Shown here one piece after another: positions 1 to 9,430 of a DNA stretch of 64,000 nt (position 1 is the stretch's first letter; each line of letters opens with the position of its first letter). Both the position numbers and the translations under genes were made by a program. Location of the stretch: contig NZ_CP070371.1 of assembly GCF_016919705.1 (NCBI RefSeq), forward strand, positions 1 to 64,000. Reading direction: 5' to 3'. The notes under the pieces are model-generated. The model was not told the origin of the DNA and made no database searches. It was given only the letters and a program-made list of their open reading frames with translations. This stretch comes from Paracoccus methylovorus (lineage in GTDB: Bacteria > Pseudomonadota > Alphaproteobacteria > Rhodobacterales > Rhodobacteraceae).

Positions 1-435
1 GACATGCTCTATATCCCTTCGGGCCCCGGCTACTGGGAATATGATTCCACGACCAGCTTCATCGGCCAGCTTTCCGAGGCGCTGGAGGATCTGTCCCACG
101 GCTTTGAAAACTTCCCCACGGGGAAGATCAAGCTGCCCAAGGCATTCGCCGACATCCGCTTCCTGATGACGCGCTATGAGCCGTCGAACGAATTGCATCA
201 GGCGATGTATGCCGCGTTCCAACAGGTTTTCGGACCCCACATGGCCGAGCATCCCATCGAGCTGACCCGTGCGGTCGAGCAATCCGGCCGGTTCCTGTCC
301 TCGATCTATGAAATCGACTATCGTGAGATGACGCGTGGCACCTGGCGCCGGGCGCGCGCGACGTTCGACCAGGCATATGAGGAGTTCAAATCCCACGTCG
401 TGGCGGCCTGGGACAAGCTGGAGGATCAGGTATGA
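1..435 (+). CDS. repA: RepA/ParA-type plasmid partition ATPase, C-terminal part (5' end outside window)
   Basis: The reading frame is open from the first base, so the gene begins upstream. The 144 visible codons resemble the C-terminal third of RepA-type ParA ATPases of repABC replicons: a segment reading DIRFLMTRYEP, then a helical tail with YEIDYREMTRGTWRRA. The Walker motifs would lie upstream and cannot be checked. It overlaps the next gene by 4 bases (ATGA), as expected for repA-repB translational coupling. In the family, RepA segregates replicon copies together with RepB and represses its own operon. A palindrome at 111-126 inside this gene looks like a centromere site. Assignment to RepA rather than another ParA subgroup rests on length, tail and context. 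Confidence 0.8.
   Translation, partial: DMLYIPSGPGYWEYDSTTSFIGQLSEALEDLSHGFENFPTGKIKLPKAFADIRFLMTRYEPSNELHQAMYAAFQQVFGPHMAEHPIELTRAVEQSGRFLSSIYEIDYREMTRGTWRRARATFDQAYEEFKSHVVAAWDKLEDQV
111..126. promoter_or_regulatory. parS-like palindrome 1 (inside repA)
   Basis: CTTCCCC-AC-GGGGAAG: seven-base arms around a two-base centre. It is read in frame as F-P-T-G-K within repA. It shares its core with three more palindromes in the next 1.5 kb. Confidence 0.6.
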
Positions 436-1541
436 GCCGCAAGCGCCGCATGTTCGAAATCGACATGCCCGACGAGCCCGCCGAGGTCGGGCCGGAAACC
501 TTCCCCGCGGGGAAGGAGGAAAAGGAACATCGCCGCGGTCCCATGGCGACCGCCATTGCGGAAACCGTCGAATCCAGCCGCGACCGGGCGTTGCTGGAGG
601 CCAAGATCCGCGCCGAAAACGATACGCTTGCGCAAGAGCATGTGCGGTTGAAGCGCGCCGGTCTTATCACCGACATGATCCCGTTGGACGCCATCGACAC
701 CCGCAAGCTGATCCGCGACCGCGCGCCGGGGCCGGATTACGAGTTGACGGAACTGGTCGAGTCGATCCGCGATATCGGCCTGTCGAACCCGATCCGCGTC
801 GAGCCGGCCGAGGATGGCCGTTATGAGCTGATCCAAGGCTGGCGCCGGCTTTCGGCCTATCGCCAACTGCTGCAAGAGACGGGTGACGCCGAGAAATGGA
901 GCCGGATTCCGGCCGGCATCGCGGCGCGCGGAGATGAGCTGGAGCGGCTTTACCGGCGCATGGTCGATGAAAACATGGTGCGCAAGGACATCTCTTTCGC
1001 AGAGATGGCGCAGCTTGCGCTGCATTACGCCATGGATCCGGCGACCGGCGAGAACGATCCCGAAAAGGCCGTGGCGATCCTGTTCAAATCGGCCGGATAC
1101 CAGAAGCGCAGCTATATCCGCAGCTTTATTCGGCTGATCGAGGCTTTGGGAGAGGCGCTGCTTTATGCGCCGGAAATCCCGCGTGCGCTGGGGCTGGCGT
1201 TGGCGCAGCGGTTGGATGATGTGCCGGGCACCGCGGCGGCGATTATCGCTGATCTGAAGGACTGGGATTCGCGTTCGGTCAAGGATGAGCTGGACTTGTT
1301 GCGCCGCTATGCGGGGCAGGACGGTGACGCCGAGACGACCAAAGCGCCGCCGCGCAGCACCACGCCGACCGTCCCCGCGGGGAAGGCGCGCATCAGCTTT
1401 CAGATCCAGCGGCCGCATGGCAGCGCCAAGTGCACGGCCTCGAACGGACGGCTGGAAATCCGCCTGCCGCGCGACTTCTCGGCCGTGGACCGGCGCAAGC
1501 TGGAGGCGGCGGTGCGGGTGATGCTGGAGAGCCTGGATTGA
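432..1541 (+). CDS. repB: RepB/ParB-type partition protein
   Basis: The protein has 369 residues. It has a ParB N-terminal nuclease-like domain at roughly residues 75-180, with segments such as RDRAPGPDYELTELVESIRD, SNPIRVEP and IQGWRRLSAYRQL. A helical DNA-binding region and a C-terminal dimerisation tail follow. It overlaps repA by 4 bases. The family binds parS and is moved by RepA/ParA. The gene contains two parS-like palindromes (499-516 and 1369-1386), both translated as F/V-P-A-G-K, and a third lies on its stop codon (1541-1560). Family membership is secure; the exact repABC subgroup is not. Confidence 0.88.
   Translation: MSRKRRMFEIDMPDEPAEVGPETFPAGKEEKEHRRGPMATAIAETVESSRDRALLEAKIRAENDTLAQEHVRLKRAGLITDMIPLDAIDTRKLIRDRAPGPDYELTELVESIRDIGLSNPIRVEPAEDGRYELIQGWRRLSAYRQLLQETGDAEKWSRIPAGIAARGDELERLYRRMVDENMVRKDISFAEMAQLALHYAMDPATGENDPEKAVAILFKSAGYQKRSYIRSFIRLIEALGEALLYAPEIPRALGLALAQRLDDVPGTAAAIIADLKDWDSRSVKDELDLLRRYAGQDGDAETTKAPPRSTTPTVPAGKARISFQIQRPHGSAKCTASNGRLEIRLPRDFSAVDRRKLEAAVRVMLESLD
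499..516. promoter_or_regulatory. parS-like palindrome 2 (inside repB)
   Basis: CCTTCCCCGCGGGGAAGG is a perfect 18-base palindrome, translated as part of T-F-P-A-G-K near the start of RepB. Confidence 0.65.
1369..1386. promoter_or_regulatory. parS-like palindrome 3 (inside repB)
   Basis: CCGTCCCCGCGGGGAAGG is the same palindrome with one arm mismatch, in the 3' part of repB (read V-P-A-G-K). Confidence 0.6.
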
Positions 1542-1560
1542 CCTTCCCCATGGGGAAGGT
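1541..1560. promoter_or_regulatory. parS-like palindrome 4 (just after repB)
   Basis: ACCTTCCCCATGGGGAAGGT is a perfect 20-base palindrome starting at the last base of the repB stop codon. It is the longest of the four and the only one free of coding constraint. Confidence 0.7.
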
Positions 1561-1675
1561 TCGGCCCAAAATCGGGGCGTTGGCCGGGCTTTGCGAGAGG
1601 GCTGAAAAGCCCCTCTTTAAGTGATCCGCAAAATGGGGTTATTCTGCGGATAACATTGCATGCAGGTCGGGAAAG

Positions 1676-2659
1676 ATGCCATCCGCTTCGGACACAGACT
1701 ATCACGGAAAACGGGTTGCGCATCAGTTTTTTGATGCCGGCGACTGGATTTCCGCGCAGGCGGGGCTGGCGGGCGAACTGGCCCGCGCGGCATTCGCGCT
1801 GGGACGGCTGGACGGCGCGGTCGCGGCCCTGGATGCCGAGGCGCGGGCCGGGGCCAACCGGCGGCTGGCGCTGATCGATGTCGAGGCGATGCTATGGGCG
1901 CAAGGCACGCCGTTGCGCCGCGAGGATATCGGCCGCGACCTGATGGAGGCGCGCGCCGGCGCCGATCTGGAAGCGATGCGACTGGCGCGCTGGGGCATCC
2001 GGCGGTTGGAAGGGCAGGGCGATCCGCGCGACATGCGCGGCTTTCTGGGTCTGCACCGGGCCGAGGTTTCGGGGCTGGACGATTTGCTTGCGACGCGGCC
2101 CACGGGGCAGGACTTCGACGCGGCGACCGGCGAATTTCGGGAACTGGCCGGGCAGGTGGCGGAACTGGCGCCCTTGGTGCGGGCGTCGGCGCTGCGGGTG
2201 CTGTGGCGGCTGTGCGGCCTGTCCGCGCCCGAGGTGCTGGCCGAGCCGGGCGTCTGGACCGCGCGGGACATGGCCGAGGGATGCGAGGCGTTGCGATTCG
2301 TGCCGCTGGGCCGGCATGGGCGGGCGGTCTGGGTGGATGCGGGGACTCCCGTGGAACGCATGGCGCGGCATTTGGCCGCAGTCACGGCGGGGATCACCGA
2401 TGCGCGGCATGAATTGACGCGGGTGGCCGACTGGCAGGCGCGGGCGATGCAGGCCATGGCGCGGGTCAAGGGCGACAACGCGGCGCGGGTGATCCGGGCG
2501 CTGGCGGCGCATCCCTTGCTGAGCGCGGCGATGCTGGAGGAAAGCGCCGGCATCAGCCGCGACACCGCCGAGCGGATGCTGGCGCGGATGAAAGCCATGG
2601 GTCTGGCGCGCGAGATCACCGGAGGCCGGCGATTCAGGCTGTGGATGGTGGCGGGCTGA
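1676..2659 (+). CDS. DUF1612 / helix-turn-helix protein
   Basis: The protein has 327 residues and resembles the DUF1612 plus HTH_13 family often found near repABC loci in Rhizobiales and Rhodobacterales. The C-terminal 60 residues form a winged-helix-like segment (SAAMLEESAGISRDTAERML followed by a basic, glycine-containing wing). The middle is rich in Ala, Leu and Arg helices. The start at 1676 follows GGGAAAG. It lies 134 bases downstream of repB, where repC would sit in a classical repABC operon, but it does not look like RepC. Its function is unknown; a role as a partition or copy-control DNA-binding protein is inference. Its 3' end overlaps the end of the convergent AraC gene by 26 bases. 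Confidence 0.65.
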   Translation: MPSASDTDYHGKRVAHQFFDAGDWISAQAGLAGELARAAFALGRLDGAVAALDAEARAGANRRLALIDVEAMLWAQGTPLRREDIGRDLMEARAGADLEAMRLARWGIRRLEGQGDPRDMRGFLGLHRAEVSGLDDLLATRPTGQDFDAATGEFRELAGQVAELAPLVRASALRVLWRLCGLSAPEVLAEPGVWTARDMAEGCEALRFVPLGRHGRAVWVDAGTPVERMARHLAAVTAGITDARHELTRVADWQARAMQAMARVKGDNAARVIRALAAHPLLSAAMLEESAGISRDTAERMLARMKAMGLAREITGGRRFRLWMVAG

Positions 2660-3641
2660 GCGTCTCGCGGCGAAAGGCGGCGGGCGTGGTGCCGGTCAGT
2701 TTCAGAAAGGCGCGGTGAAAGGCGCTGGGTTCGCCATAGCCCAACCGCGCGGCGATCTCGGCCACGCTGAGCCCGGTTTCGCGCAAAAGTTGGCGGGCGC
2801 GGAACAGCCGGATCTCGGCCCGGATGGCGGCAAAGCCCTGACCCTCGCTGCGCAACCTGCGCCGCAACGTGGCGGGCGACAGGTGCAGCTCGGCGGCGAG
2901 GCGATCGAAATCCGGCCAGTCCTCGGGCGGCAGGGAGCGCAGGCGGGCGCGGATGCGGGCCGACAGCCCCTGATCGTGGCGATAGCGCAGCAGGATATTG
3001 GCGGGCGCGCCGCGCAGAAAGCCTTCGAGCGCCTTTTCGCTGCGGATGGTGGGCAGGGACAGGTAGCCGGCGGCAAAGCTGAGCCGGCTGACGGGCTGGT
3101 CGAAATGCACGGGCGCGCCGAAGAACTGGTGGTAATCGCGGCGGTTTTCCGGCGCGGGGCAGGCGAAATCGACCTGCATCAAGGGGATGCGGCGGCCGAT
3201 CAGCCAGCACATCACCCCCAGGAGGATCAGCCAATAGGTGCGATAGGCGAATGCGCGGCGCGGCGGGCCAAGGTCCCTGAGCACGATCTCGGCCTGGCCT
3301 TCGCGCAGGCGCAGTTCCCCGACCGGATCGTCCAGCACCACGGCCAGAAACAGCAACGCCCGGCGCAACGCGCGTTCCAGCGTGCCGGCGTGCAACACCG
3401 CCTGACACAGCAGTTGATAGCTGCCGGGACGCATGGGGCGCGCGGCTTCGTCAAAGAACTCGTCGCCGATCAGCTCGGTGATGGCCAGCCAGAGCTTGCC
3501 GTATTGCAGGTTCGAGACCGGATCGCCAAGCGCGGGGTCGATGCCGGCGCGCGCGAGCAGCGGGGCCGGGTCAAGGCCGCGCCGGTGCAGGCAATCCAGC
3601 GCGTCCTCGACAAAGCCGGTGGTGATGGTGCGGCGTTCCAT
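2634..3641 (-). CDS. AraC-family transcriptional regulator (OruR/ArgR-like)
   Basis: The protein has 335 residues. The first 190 or so resemble the arabinose-binding-like domain of the OruR group. The C-terminal 85 hold two helix-turn-helix motifs of AraC type (FDRLAAELHLSPATLRRRL and VAEIAARLGYGEPSAFHRAF). The start at 3641 was chosen over an upstream in-frame ATG at 3743 because the longer start would run through the shared regulatory region. It is divergent from the fatty-acid operon starting at 3769, so it probably controls that operon. An inverted repeat at 3652-3700 is a candidate binding site. Confidence 0.85.
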   Translation of the reverse strand: MERRTITTGFVEDALDCLHRRGLDPAPLLARAGIDPALGDPVSNLQYGKLWLAITELIGDEFFDEAARPMRPGSYQLLCQAVLHAGTLERALRRALLFLAVVLDDPVGELRLREGQAEIVLRDLGPPRRAFAYRTYWLILLGVMCWLIGRRIPLMQVDFACPAPENRRDYHQFFGAPVHFDQPVSRLSFAAGYLSLPTIRSEKALEGFLRGAPANILLRYRHDQGLSARIRARLRSLPPEDWPDFDRLAAELHLSPATLRRRLRSEGQGFAAIRAEIRLFRARQLLRETGLSVAEIAARLGYGEPSAFHRAFLKLTGTTPAAFRRETLSPPPSTA

Positions 3642-3651
3642 GGCGCGCCTT

Positions 3652-3700
3652 ATTGCAAAACCGATCACATATTCTGGCCGTGAATGGCATTGTTTGCAAT
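3652..3700. promoter_or_regulatory. Inverted repeat in the araC/acyl-CoA operon divergent region
   Basis: ATTGCAAA (3652-3659) and TTTGCAAT (3693-3700) are exact inverted copies with centres 41 bases apart, about four helical turns. They lie between two divergent starts, where an AraC-family protein would be expected to bind. Confidence 0.5.
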
Positions 3701-3768
3701 GCGGCGCCGGGTAACCTGCCGCCAAACTCGTGGAGACGCGCAAGCGGAGAGTTTTGAGGAGGAAAGAT

Positions 3769-5436
3769 ATGTCTGTGACGACCCCGTCCCGGCTGCGGCC
3801 CGGCTATGATCAAGCCGTGGCGCAATTCCGTATCGAAGATGCCATCGCCGGGCTGCGCGGCGATCTGGAGACGGGGCTGAATGCCTGCGTCGAATGCTGC
3901 GACCGCCATTGCGGCGACGACCGGGTGGCGCTGCGCTGCCTGTCGGCGGATGAGCAGTTGACGGAATATACGTTCGAGGACCTGCGCACGATGTCGGCGC
4001 GGGCGGCCAACCTGTTCCGCGACAAGGGCATCCGGCCCGGCGACGTGGTGGCGGGCCTGCTGCCGCGCGCCGTCGAACTGGTCGCGGTGGTTCTGGGCGC
4101 GTGGCGGCTGGGTGCGGTCTATCAGCCGCTGTTCACCGCCTTTGGCCCCAAGGCGATCGAGCATCGGCTGAAAACCAGCGGCGCCAAGCTGGTGGTCACC
4201 AACACCGCCAACCGCGCCAAGCTGGACGAGGTCGAGGACTGCCCGCAGGTTGCGACCGTTCGCGGCGAGGGCGAGGCGCTGGCCCCGGGCGACATCGATT
4301 TCCGCGAGGCGCTGGCCACGGCCTCGGACCAGTTCGAGCCGGTGATGCGGCGCGACGAAGACCTGTTCATGATGATGTCCACCTCGGGCACCACCGGCCT
4401 GCCCAAAGGCGTGCCGGTGCCGCTTCGGGCACTGCTGGCCTTTGGCGCCTATATGCGCAACGCGGTCGATCTGCACGAAGACGACGTGTTCTGGAACATC
4501 GCCGATCCGGGCTGGGCTTACGGGCTTTACTATGCGCTGACCGGGCCTTTGCTGCTGGGCCAGCCGACGATCTTTTTCGAGGGTGGTTTCACGGCGGAAT
4601 CGACCTATCGCATCATCGACCGCATGGGCGTCACCAGCCTTGCCGGGTCGCCGACCGCATTCCGGCTGCTGATCGCGGCGGGGCCAGAGGCGGCTGCCGG
4701 GGTCAAGGGGCGGCTGCGCGTGGTCAGTTCCGCCGGCGAGCCGCTGAACCCCGAGATCATCCGCTGGTTCAACGAACATCTTTCGGTGCCGATCCATGAC
4801 CATTACGGCCAGACCGAGATGGGCATGTGCGTGAACAACCACCACGGGCTGGACCATCCGGTGCGTCCCGGTTCGGCCGGGCTGGCGATGCCGGGCTATC
4901 GCATCGTGGTGCTGGACGACGAGGGCAACGAACTGGGCCCGAACCAGCCCGGCGTGCTGGCCATCGACATGAAACAATCGCCGCTGATGTGGTTCTCGGG
5001 CTATCTGAACCAGTCCACCCCGGCCTTGGCGGGGGGCTATTACCGCACCGGCGATTCCGTGGAGTTCGAGCCGGACGGGTCGATCAGCTTTATCGGGCGG
5101 TCGGACGATGTGATCACATCGTCGGGCTATCGGATCGGGCCGTTCGACGTGGAAAGCGCGCTGATCGAGCATCCTGCCGTGATCGAGGCGGCGGTGGTCG
5201 GCGTGCCCGACCCGGAACGGACCGAGATCGTCAAGGCATTCGTGGTGCTGGCCAAGGGCGTCGAGGGCACGCAGGCGCTGCGCGAGGAACTTTCGCAGCA
5301 TGTCAAGAAACGCTTGTCGGCCCATGCCTATCCCCGGATGATCGACTTTGTCGAGGATCTGCCCAAGACGCCCAGCGGCAAGATCCAGCGCTTTATCCTG
5401 CGCAAGGCGGAAGTCGAGAAACAGGCGCGGAACTGA
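3769..5436 (+). CDS. AMP-binding acyl-CoA synthetase (medium-chain/acetyl-CoA synthetase-like)
   Basis: The protein has 555 residues and is expected to activate a carboxylic acid to its CoA thioester using ATP. Visible motifs are the P-loop-like MMSTSGTTGLPKG, HYGQTEMGM, YYRTGDS, GRSDDVITSSGYRIG and the C-terminal catalytic lysine motif KTPSGKIQR. The start follows a strong GAGGAGG ribosome site. It is the first gene of a five-gene operon, so it probably feeds its substrate into the beta-oxidation enzymes encoded behind it. The acid is not known; short, medium or branched chains fit best. Confidence 0.9.
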   Translation: MSVTTPSRLRPGYDQAVAQFRIEDAIAGLRGDLETGLNACVECCDRHCGDDRVALRCLSADEQLTEYTFEDLRTMSARAANLFRDKGIRPGDVVAGLLPRAVELVAVVLGAWRLGAVYQPLFTAFGPKAIEHRLKTSGAKLVVTNTANRAKLDEVEDCPQVATVRGEGEALAPGDIDFREALATASDQFEPVMRRDEDLFMMMSTSGTTGLPKGVPVPLRALLAFGAYMRNAVDLHEDDVFWNIADPGWAYGLYYALTGPLLLGQPTIFFEGGFTAESTYRIIDRMGVTSLAGSPTAFRLLIAAGPEAAAGVKGRLRVVSSAGEPLNPEIIRWFNEHLSVPIHDHYGQTEMGMCVNNHHGLDHPVRPGSAGLAMPGYRIVVLDDEGNELGPNQPGVLAIDMKQSPLMWFSGYLNQSTPALAGGYYRTGDSVEFEPDGSISFIGRSDDVITSSGYRIGPFDVESALIEHPAVIEAAVVGVPDPERTEIVKAFVVLAKGVEGTQALREELSQHVKKRLSAHAYPRMIDFVEDLPKTPSGKIQRFILRKAEVEKQARN

Positions 5437-5445
5437 GGAAAGCCC

Positions 5446-6213
5446 ATGCAGATCGAGAACAAGACATTTCTGATTACCGGCGCAGGCTCGGGCCTTGGCG
5501 CGGCCGTGGCGCGTATGGCGGTTGCGGCTGGCGCGCGTGCGGTTCTGCTGGACGTGAACGCGCAGGCCGGCGAGGCGATGGCGGCGGAACTGGGCGATGC
5601 GGTGCGTTACGTCAAAACCGACGTGACCAGCGCGGCCGAGGGCGAGGCGGCGGTCAAGGCGGCGCTGGACGTCTTTGGCCACATCGACGCGCTGGTGAAC
5701 TGCGCGGGCGTCGCGCCGGGCGAAAAGATCGTCGGGCGCGAGGGGCCGCATGGGCTGGAAAGCTTCGCCCGCGCCATCCAGATCAACCTGATCGGCACTT
5801 TCAACATGCTGCGGCTGGCTGCCGACGCCATGTCGAGGAATGAGCCGGGCGAGGGCGGCGAGCGGGGGGTGATCGTCAACACCGCCTCGGTCGCGGCCTT
5901 TGACGGGCAGATCGGGCAGGCGGCCTATGCCGCCTCCAAGGGCGGCGTCGCGGCGCTGACCCTGCCCGCCGCGCGCGAGCTGGCGCGGCATGGCATCCGG
6001 GTCGTCACCATTGCTCCGGGCATCTTTGCCACGCCGATGATGGCCGGCCTGCCGCAAGAGGTACAGGACAGTCTGGGCGCCAACGTGCCCTTCCCGCCGC
6101 GTCTGGGCAATCCTGCGGAATATGCCGCGCTGGTGCGTCATATCGTGGAAAACCAGATGCTGAACGGCGAGGTCATCCGGCTGGATGGCGCGCTGCGCAT
6201 GGCCCCCAAGTAA
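5446..6213 (+). CDS. SDR-family 3-hydroxyacyl-CoA dehydrogenase (HSD17B10-like)
   Basis: The protein has 255 residues, typical of short-chain dehydrogenases. It has the NAD-binding [11 protein letters not shown] near residue 12, LVNCAG, a catalytic Ser in [10 protein letters not shown], and YAASKGG with the catalytic Tyr and Lys. The start, 9 bases after the synthetase stop, has GAGGAAAG upstream. The sequence is close to type II (HSD10) enzymes, which oxidise 3-hydroxyacyl-CoAs including 2-methyl-3-hydroxybutyryl-CoA. That suggests, but does not prove, use on branched short-chain acyl-CoA. Confidence 0.88.
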   Translation: MQIENKTFLITGAGSGLGAAVARMAVAAGARAVLLDVNAQAGEAMAAELGDAVRYVKTDVTSAAEGEAAVKAALDVFGHIDALVNCAGVAPGEKIVGREGPHGLESFARAIQINLIGTFNMLRLAADAMSRNEPGEGGERGVIVNTASVAAFDGQIGQAAYAASKGGVAALTLPAARELARHGIRVVTIAPGIFATPMMAGLPQEVQDSLGANVPFPPRLGNPAEYAALVRHIVENQMLNGEVIRLDGALRMAPK

Positions 6214-6240
6214 CAGGCCCCGAAAACAAGGAGTATCGGC

Positions 6241-7422
6241 ATGGACAAGGACCCCATTGTCATCACCGGACTGGCCCGCACGCCGATGGGCGGCTTTCAG
6301 GGCGATTTCGCCGGCGTCGAGGCCTCGGTGCTGGGCGCCACGGCGATCCGGGCGGCGCTGGCCGGGCTGGAGCCCGAGGCGGTGCAGGAAATCATCATGG
6401 GCTGCGTGCTGCCCGCCGGTCAGGGGCAGGCCCCGGCCCGGCAGGCGGCGCTGGGTGCCGGCTTGCCGCTGGGCGCCGGTGCGACGACCGTGAACAAGAT
6501 GTGCGGCTCGGGCATGAAGGCGGCGATGCTGGCGCATGACCTGATCCTTGCCGGTTCCGCCGATGTCGTGGTCGCGGGCGGCATGGAGAGCATGTCGAAC
6601 GCGCCCTATCTGCTGCCGAAAGCGCGGTCGGGCTATCGCATGGGGCATGGGCAGGTGCTGGACCACATGTTCCTGGACGGGCTTGAGGACGCCTATGACA
6701 AGGGCCGCCTGATGGGCACATTCGCCGAGGATTGCGCCGAGGCGTATCAGTTCACCCGCGAGGCGCAGGACGAATTCGCCATCAGCTCGCTGACGCGGGC
6801 GCAAAAGGCGATCGCCGCCGGGCATTTCGTGGGTGAGATCGCGCCGGTGACGGTCAAGGGCCGCGGCGGTGAAACCGTGGTCAGCGTGGACGAGCAGCCG
6901 GGCAAGGCGCGGCTGGACAAGATCCCGACCCTGAAGCCCGCCTTCCGCAAGGACGGGACGGTGACGGCGGCGAATGCCTCGTCCATCTCGGACGGGGCGG
7001 CGGCGCTGGTGCTGATGCGCGCCTCGGAGGCCGAGCGGCGCGGGCTGACCCCGCGTGCCCGCATCCTTGGCCATGCCACCCATGCCGACAAGCCCAGCCT
7101 GTTTGCCACCGCGCCCATCGGGGCGATCAGGAAGCTGACCGAACGCACCGGGACGCAGCTTGGCGATTACGACCTGTTCGAGATCAACGAGGCGTTTGCC
7201 GTGGTCACCATGGCGGCGATGCGCGACCTTGGCCTGTCGCATGACGCGGTGAACATCCATGGCGGCGCCTGCGCGCTTGGTCATCCCATCGGCGCATCGG
7301 GCGCGCGGGTGCTGGTCACGCTGCTGGCGGCGCTGGAGACGCATGGGGGCAAGCGCGGCATCGCCTCGCTTTGCATCGGCGGTGGCGAGGCCACGGCGGT
7401 GGCCATCGAAAGGATCCAGTGA
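6241..7422 (+). CDS. Acetyl-CoA acyltransferase (thiolase)
   Basis: The protein has 393 residues, the usual thiolase length. The acyl-accepting Cys88 lies in NKMCGSGM. The C-terminal signatures [16 protein letters not shown] and CIGGGEATA carry the catalytic His and second Cys. It would cleave 3-oxoacyl-CoA with CoA as the last step of the pathway in this operon. The stop overlaps the next start by one base (TGATG). Confidence 0.92.
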   Translation: MDKDPIVITGLARTPMGGFQGDFAGVEASVLGATAIRAALAGLEPEAVQEIIMGCVLPAGQGQAPARQAALGAGLPLGAGATTVNKMCGSGMKAAMLAHDLILAGSADVVVAGGMESMSNAPYLLPKARSGYRMGHGQVLDHMFLDGLEDAYDKGRLMGTFAEDCAEAYQFTREAQDEFAISSLTRAQKAIAAGHFVGEIAPVTVKGRGGETVVSVDEQPGKARLDKIPTLKPAFRKDGTVTAANASSISDGAAALVLMRASEAERRGLTPRARILGHATHADKPSLFATAPIGAIRKLTERTGTQLGDYDLFEINEAFAVVTMAAMRDLGLSHDAVNIHGGACALGHPIGASGARVLVTLLAALETHGGKRGIASLCIGGGEATAVAIERIQ

Positions 7423-8546
7423 TGCTGACCGAGGAACAGGAACAGATCCGCGACGCCGCGCGCGAGTTCGCGCAGGAACGGCTGGCGCCGGGTGCGGCGG
7501 CGCGGGACCGCGCGCACGCCTTTCCGCGCGACGAGCTGACGGAAATGGGCGAGCTGGGTTTTCTGGGCATGCTGGTGCCCGAGGCGCATGGCGGGTCGGA
7601 AACCGGCGCGGTCGCCTATGCGCTGGCGCTGGAAGAGATCGCGGCGGCGGATGGCGCGTGTTCGACCATCATGTCGGTGCACAGCTCGGTCGGTTGCGTG
7701 CCGATCCTGCGCTTTGGCACCGATGAGCAGAAGGCCCGGTTCCTGCCGAAGATGGCCGGGGGCGAATGGATCGGCGGCTTTGCCCTGACCGAGCCGCATG
7801 CCGGTTCGGACGCCTCGAACCTGCGCACCAAGGCCCGGCGCGACGGCGATCATTATGTCATCGACGGGGCCAAGCAGTTCATCACCAGCGGCAAGAACGG
7901 CTCTGTCGTGATCGTGTTCGCGGTCACCGATCCGGCAGCGGGCAAGAAGGGGATTTCCGCCTTTATCGTGCCGACCGACACGCCGGGCTACGAGGTCGTC
8001 TCGGTCGAGCACAAGCTGGGCCAGCACAGTTCGGACACCTGCGCGCTGGCATTCACCGATATGCGGGTGCCGGTCGAAAACCGGCTGGGCGAAGAGGGCG
8101 AGGGCTATCGCATCGCGCTGTCCAACCTTGAAGGCGGCCGCATCGGCATCGCCTCGCAGGCGGTGGGCATGGCGCGCGGCGCATATGAGGCGGCGCTGGC
8201 CTATGCGCGCGAACGCATCACCTTTGGCAAGCCGATCATCGAACATCAGGCGGTGGCCTTCAAGCTGGCCGATATGGCGACGCAGATCGACGCGGCGCGG
8301 CTGATGGTGCTGCGCGCGGCCATGCTGCGCGAGGCCGGAAAGCCCTGCCTGACCGAGGCCAGCATGGCCAAGCTTTTCGCCTCGGAAATGGCGGAAAAGG
8401 TCTGCTCGGCGGCGATCCAGCTGCATGGCGGCTATGGCTATCTGGCGGATTACCCGGTCGAGCGCATCTATCGCGACGTGCGCGTGACCCAGATCTATGA
8501 GGGCACGAGCGAGGTTCAGCGCCTCGTCATCGCCCGCAACCTGTGA
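7422..8546 (+). CDS. Acyl-CoA dehydrogenase (short/branched-chain type)
   Basis: The protein has 374 residues. It is an FAD-dependent enzyme expected to introduce the 2,3 double bond and pass electrons to electron-transfer flavoprotein. Motifs include [23 protein letters not shown], and the C-terminal [12 protein letters not shown] with the likely catalytic Glu360 placed as in short-chain dehydrogenases. The start overlaps the thiolase stop, so the two are translationally coupled. Confidence 0.92.
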   Translation: MLTEEQEQIRDAAREFAQERLAPGAAARDRAHAFPRDELTEMGELGFLGMLVPEAHGGSETGAVAYALALEEIAAADGACSTIMSVHSSVGCVPILRFGTDEQKARFLPKMAGGEWIGGFALTEPHAGSDASNLRTKARRDGDHYVIDGAKQFITSGKNGSVVIVFAVTDPAAGKKGISAFIVPTDTPGYEVVSVEHKLGQHSSDTCALAFTDMRVPVENRLGEEGEGYRIALSNLEGGRIGIASQAVGMARGAYEAALAYARERITFGKPIIEHQAVAFKLADMATQIDAARLMVLRAAMLREAGKPCLTEASMAKLFASEMAEKVCSAAIQLHGGYGYLADYPVERIYRDVRVTQIYEGTSEVQRLVIARNL

Positions 8547-8557
8547 GGGAGGGGAGC

Positions 8558-9328
8558 ATGGCTGAACTGATCCAGATCACGCGCGAGGGCCGGGTGGCGC
8601 TGATCCGCCTGAACCGGCCCGAGGCGCTGAACGCGCTGAACTCGGCGCTGGCCGAGGAACTGACAGCGGCGGCGGTGGCGCTGGATGCCGACAAGGGCGT
8701 GGGGGCGATTGTCATCACCGGCTCGGACCGGGCGTTTGCTGCCGGGGCGGATATCTCGGAAATGGTCGAAAAGACGGCCGAAGACATGGTCGAGGCGGAT
8801 TTCTTTGCGATCTGGGACCGCTTCGCCGCCACCCGCACGCCCAAGATCGCCGCCGTAAACGGCTATGCGCTGGGTGGTGGTTGCGAATTGATGATGATGT
8901 GTGATTTCGCCATTGCCGGCGAGGGCGCGAAATTCGGCCAGCCCGAGGTCAAGCTGGGCGTGATCGCCGGCATGGGCGGCACGCAACGCATGACCAAGCT
9001 GATCGGGCGGGCGCTGTCCATGGACCTGCACCTGACCGGCCGGATGATGGACGCGGCCGAGGCGCTGCGCGCCGGGCTGGTCGCCCGCGTCGTGCCCGAT
9101 GCGCAGGTGGTCGAAGAGGCGATGGCGGCGGCCCGGCAGATCGCCGGCTATTCGCGGCCTGCCACCCGGCTGGCGCGCGAGGCGGTGATGCGCGCCGACG
9201 AGCTTTCGCTGGCCGAGGGCGTCGCGTGGGAACGGCGGCTGTTCCACCGGCTGTTCGGCACCGCTGGCCAGCGCGAGGGCATGCGGGCGTTCATCGAAAA
9301 GCGCAAGCCGGACTTTCATTCCGACTGA
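8558..9328 (+). CDS. Enoyl-CoA hydratase
   Basis: The protein has 256 residues and is a crotonase-family hydratase. The oxyanion-hole segments [10 protein letters not shown] and [12 protein letters not shown] and the following [20 protein letters not shown] are all present, with both catalytic glutamates apparently kept. It is the last gene of the operon, 11 bases after the dehydrogenase, with GAGGGAGGGGAG upstream. Together the operon encodes activation, dehydrogenation, hydration, second oxidation and thiolysis. Confidence 0.92.
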   Translation: MAELIQITREGRVALIRLNRPEALNALNSALAEELTAAAVALDADKGVGAIVITGSDRAFAAGADISEMVEKTAEDMVEADFFAIWDRFAATRTPKIAAVNGYALGGGCELMMMCDFAIAGEGAKFGQPEVKLGVIAGMGGTQRMTKLIGRALSMDLHLTGRMMDAAEALRAGLVARVVPDAQVVEEAMAAARQIAGYSRPATRLAREAVMRADELSLAEGVAWERRLFHRLFGTAGQREGMRAFIEKRKPDFHSD

Positions 9329-9430
9329 TCCACGGGCGGGGCCCCGCCGCAGTCGCGGCGCTTTGCGTTGCGCGGGCGGCGGGGGGCGTGTAGAACCTGC
9401 CCGATTGAGCGTTGCGAAGGGAGCCCGTGC

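Noticed and set aside
1580..1625. Small antisense RNA with terminator between repB and the DUF1612 gene, as in repABC
   Set aside because: There is a bulged AGAGGG/CCCTCT hairpin with three Ts, but no convincing promoter on either strand.
3571..7344. Very long open frame on the minus strand opposite the acyl-CoA operon
   Set aside because: It mirrors the codon pattern of the real plus-strand genes in GC-rich DNA, and its Arg/His/Gln-rich translation has no domain pattern.
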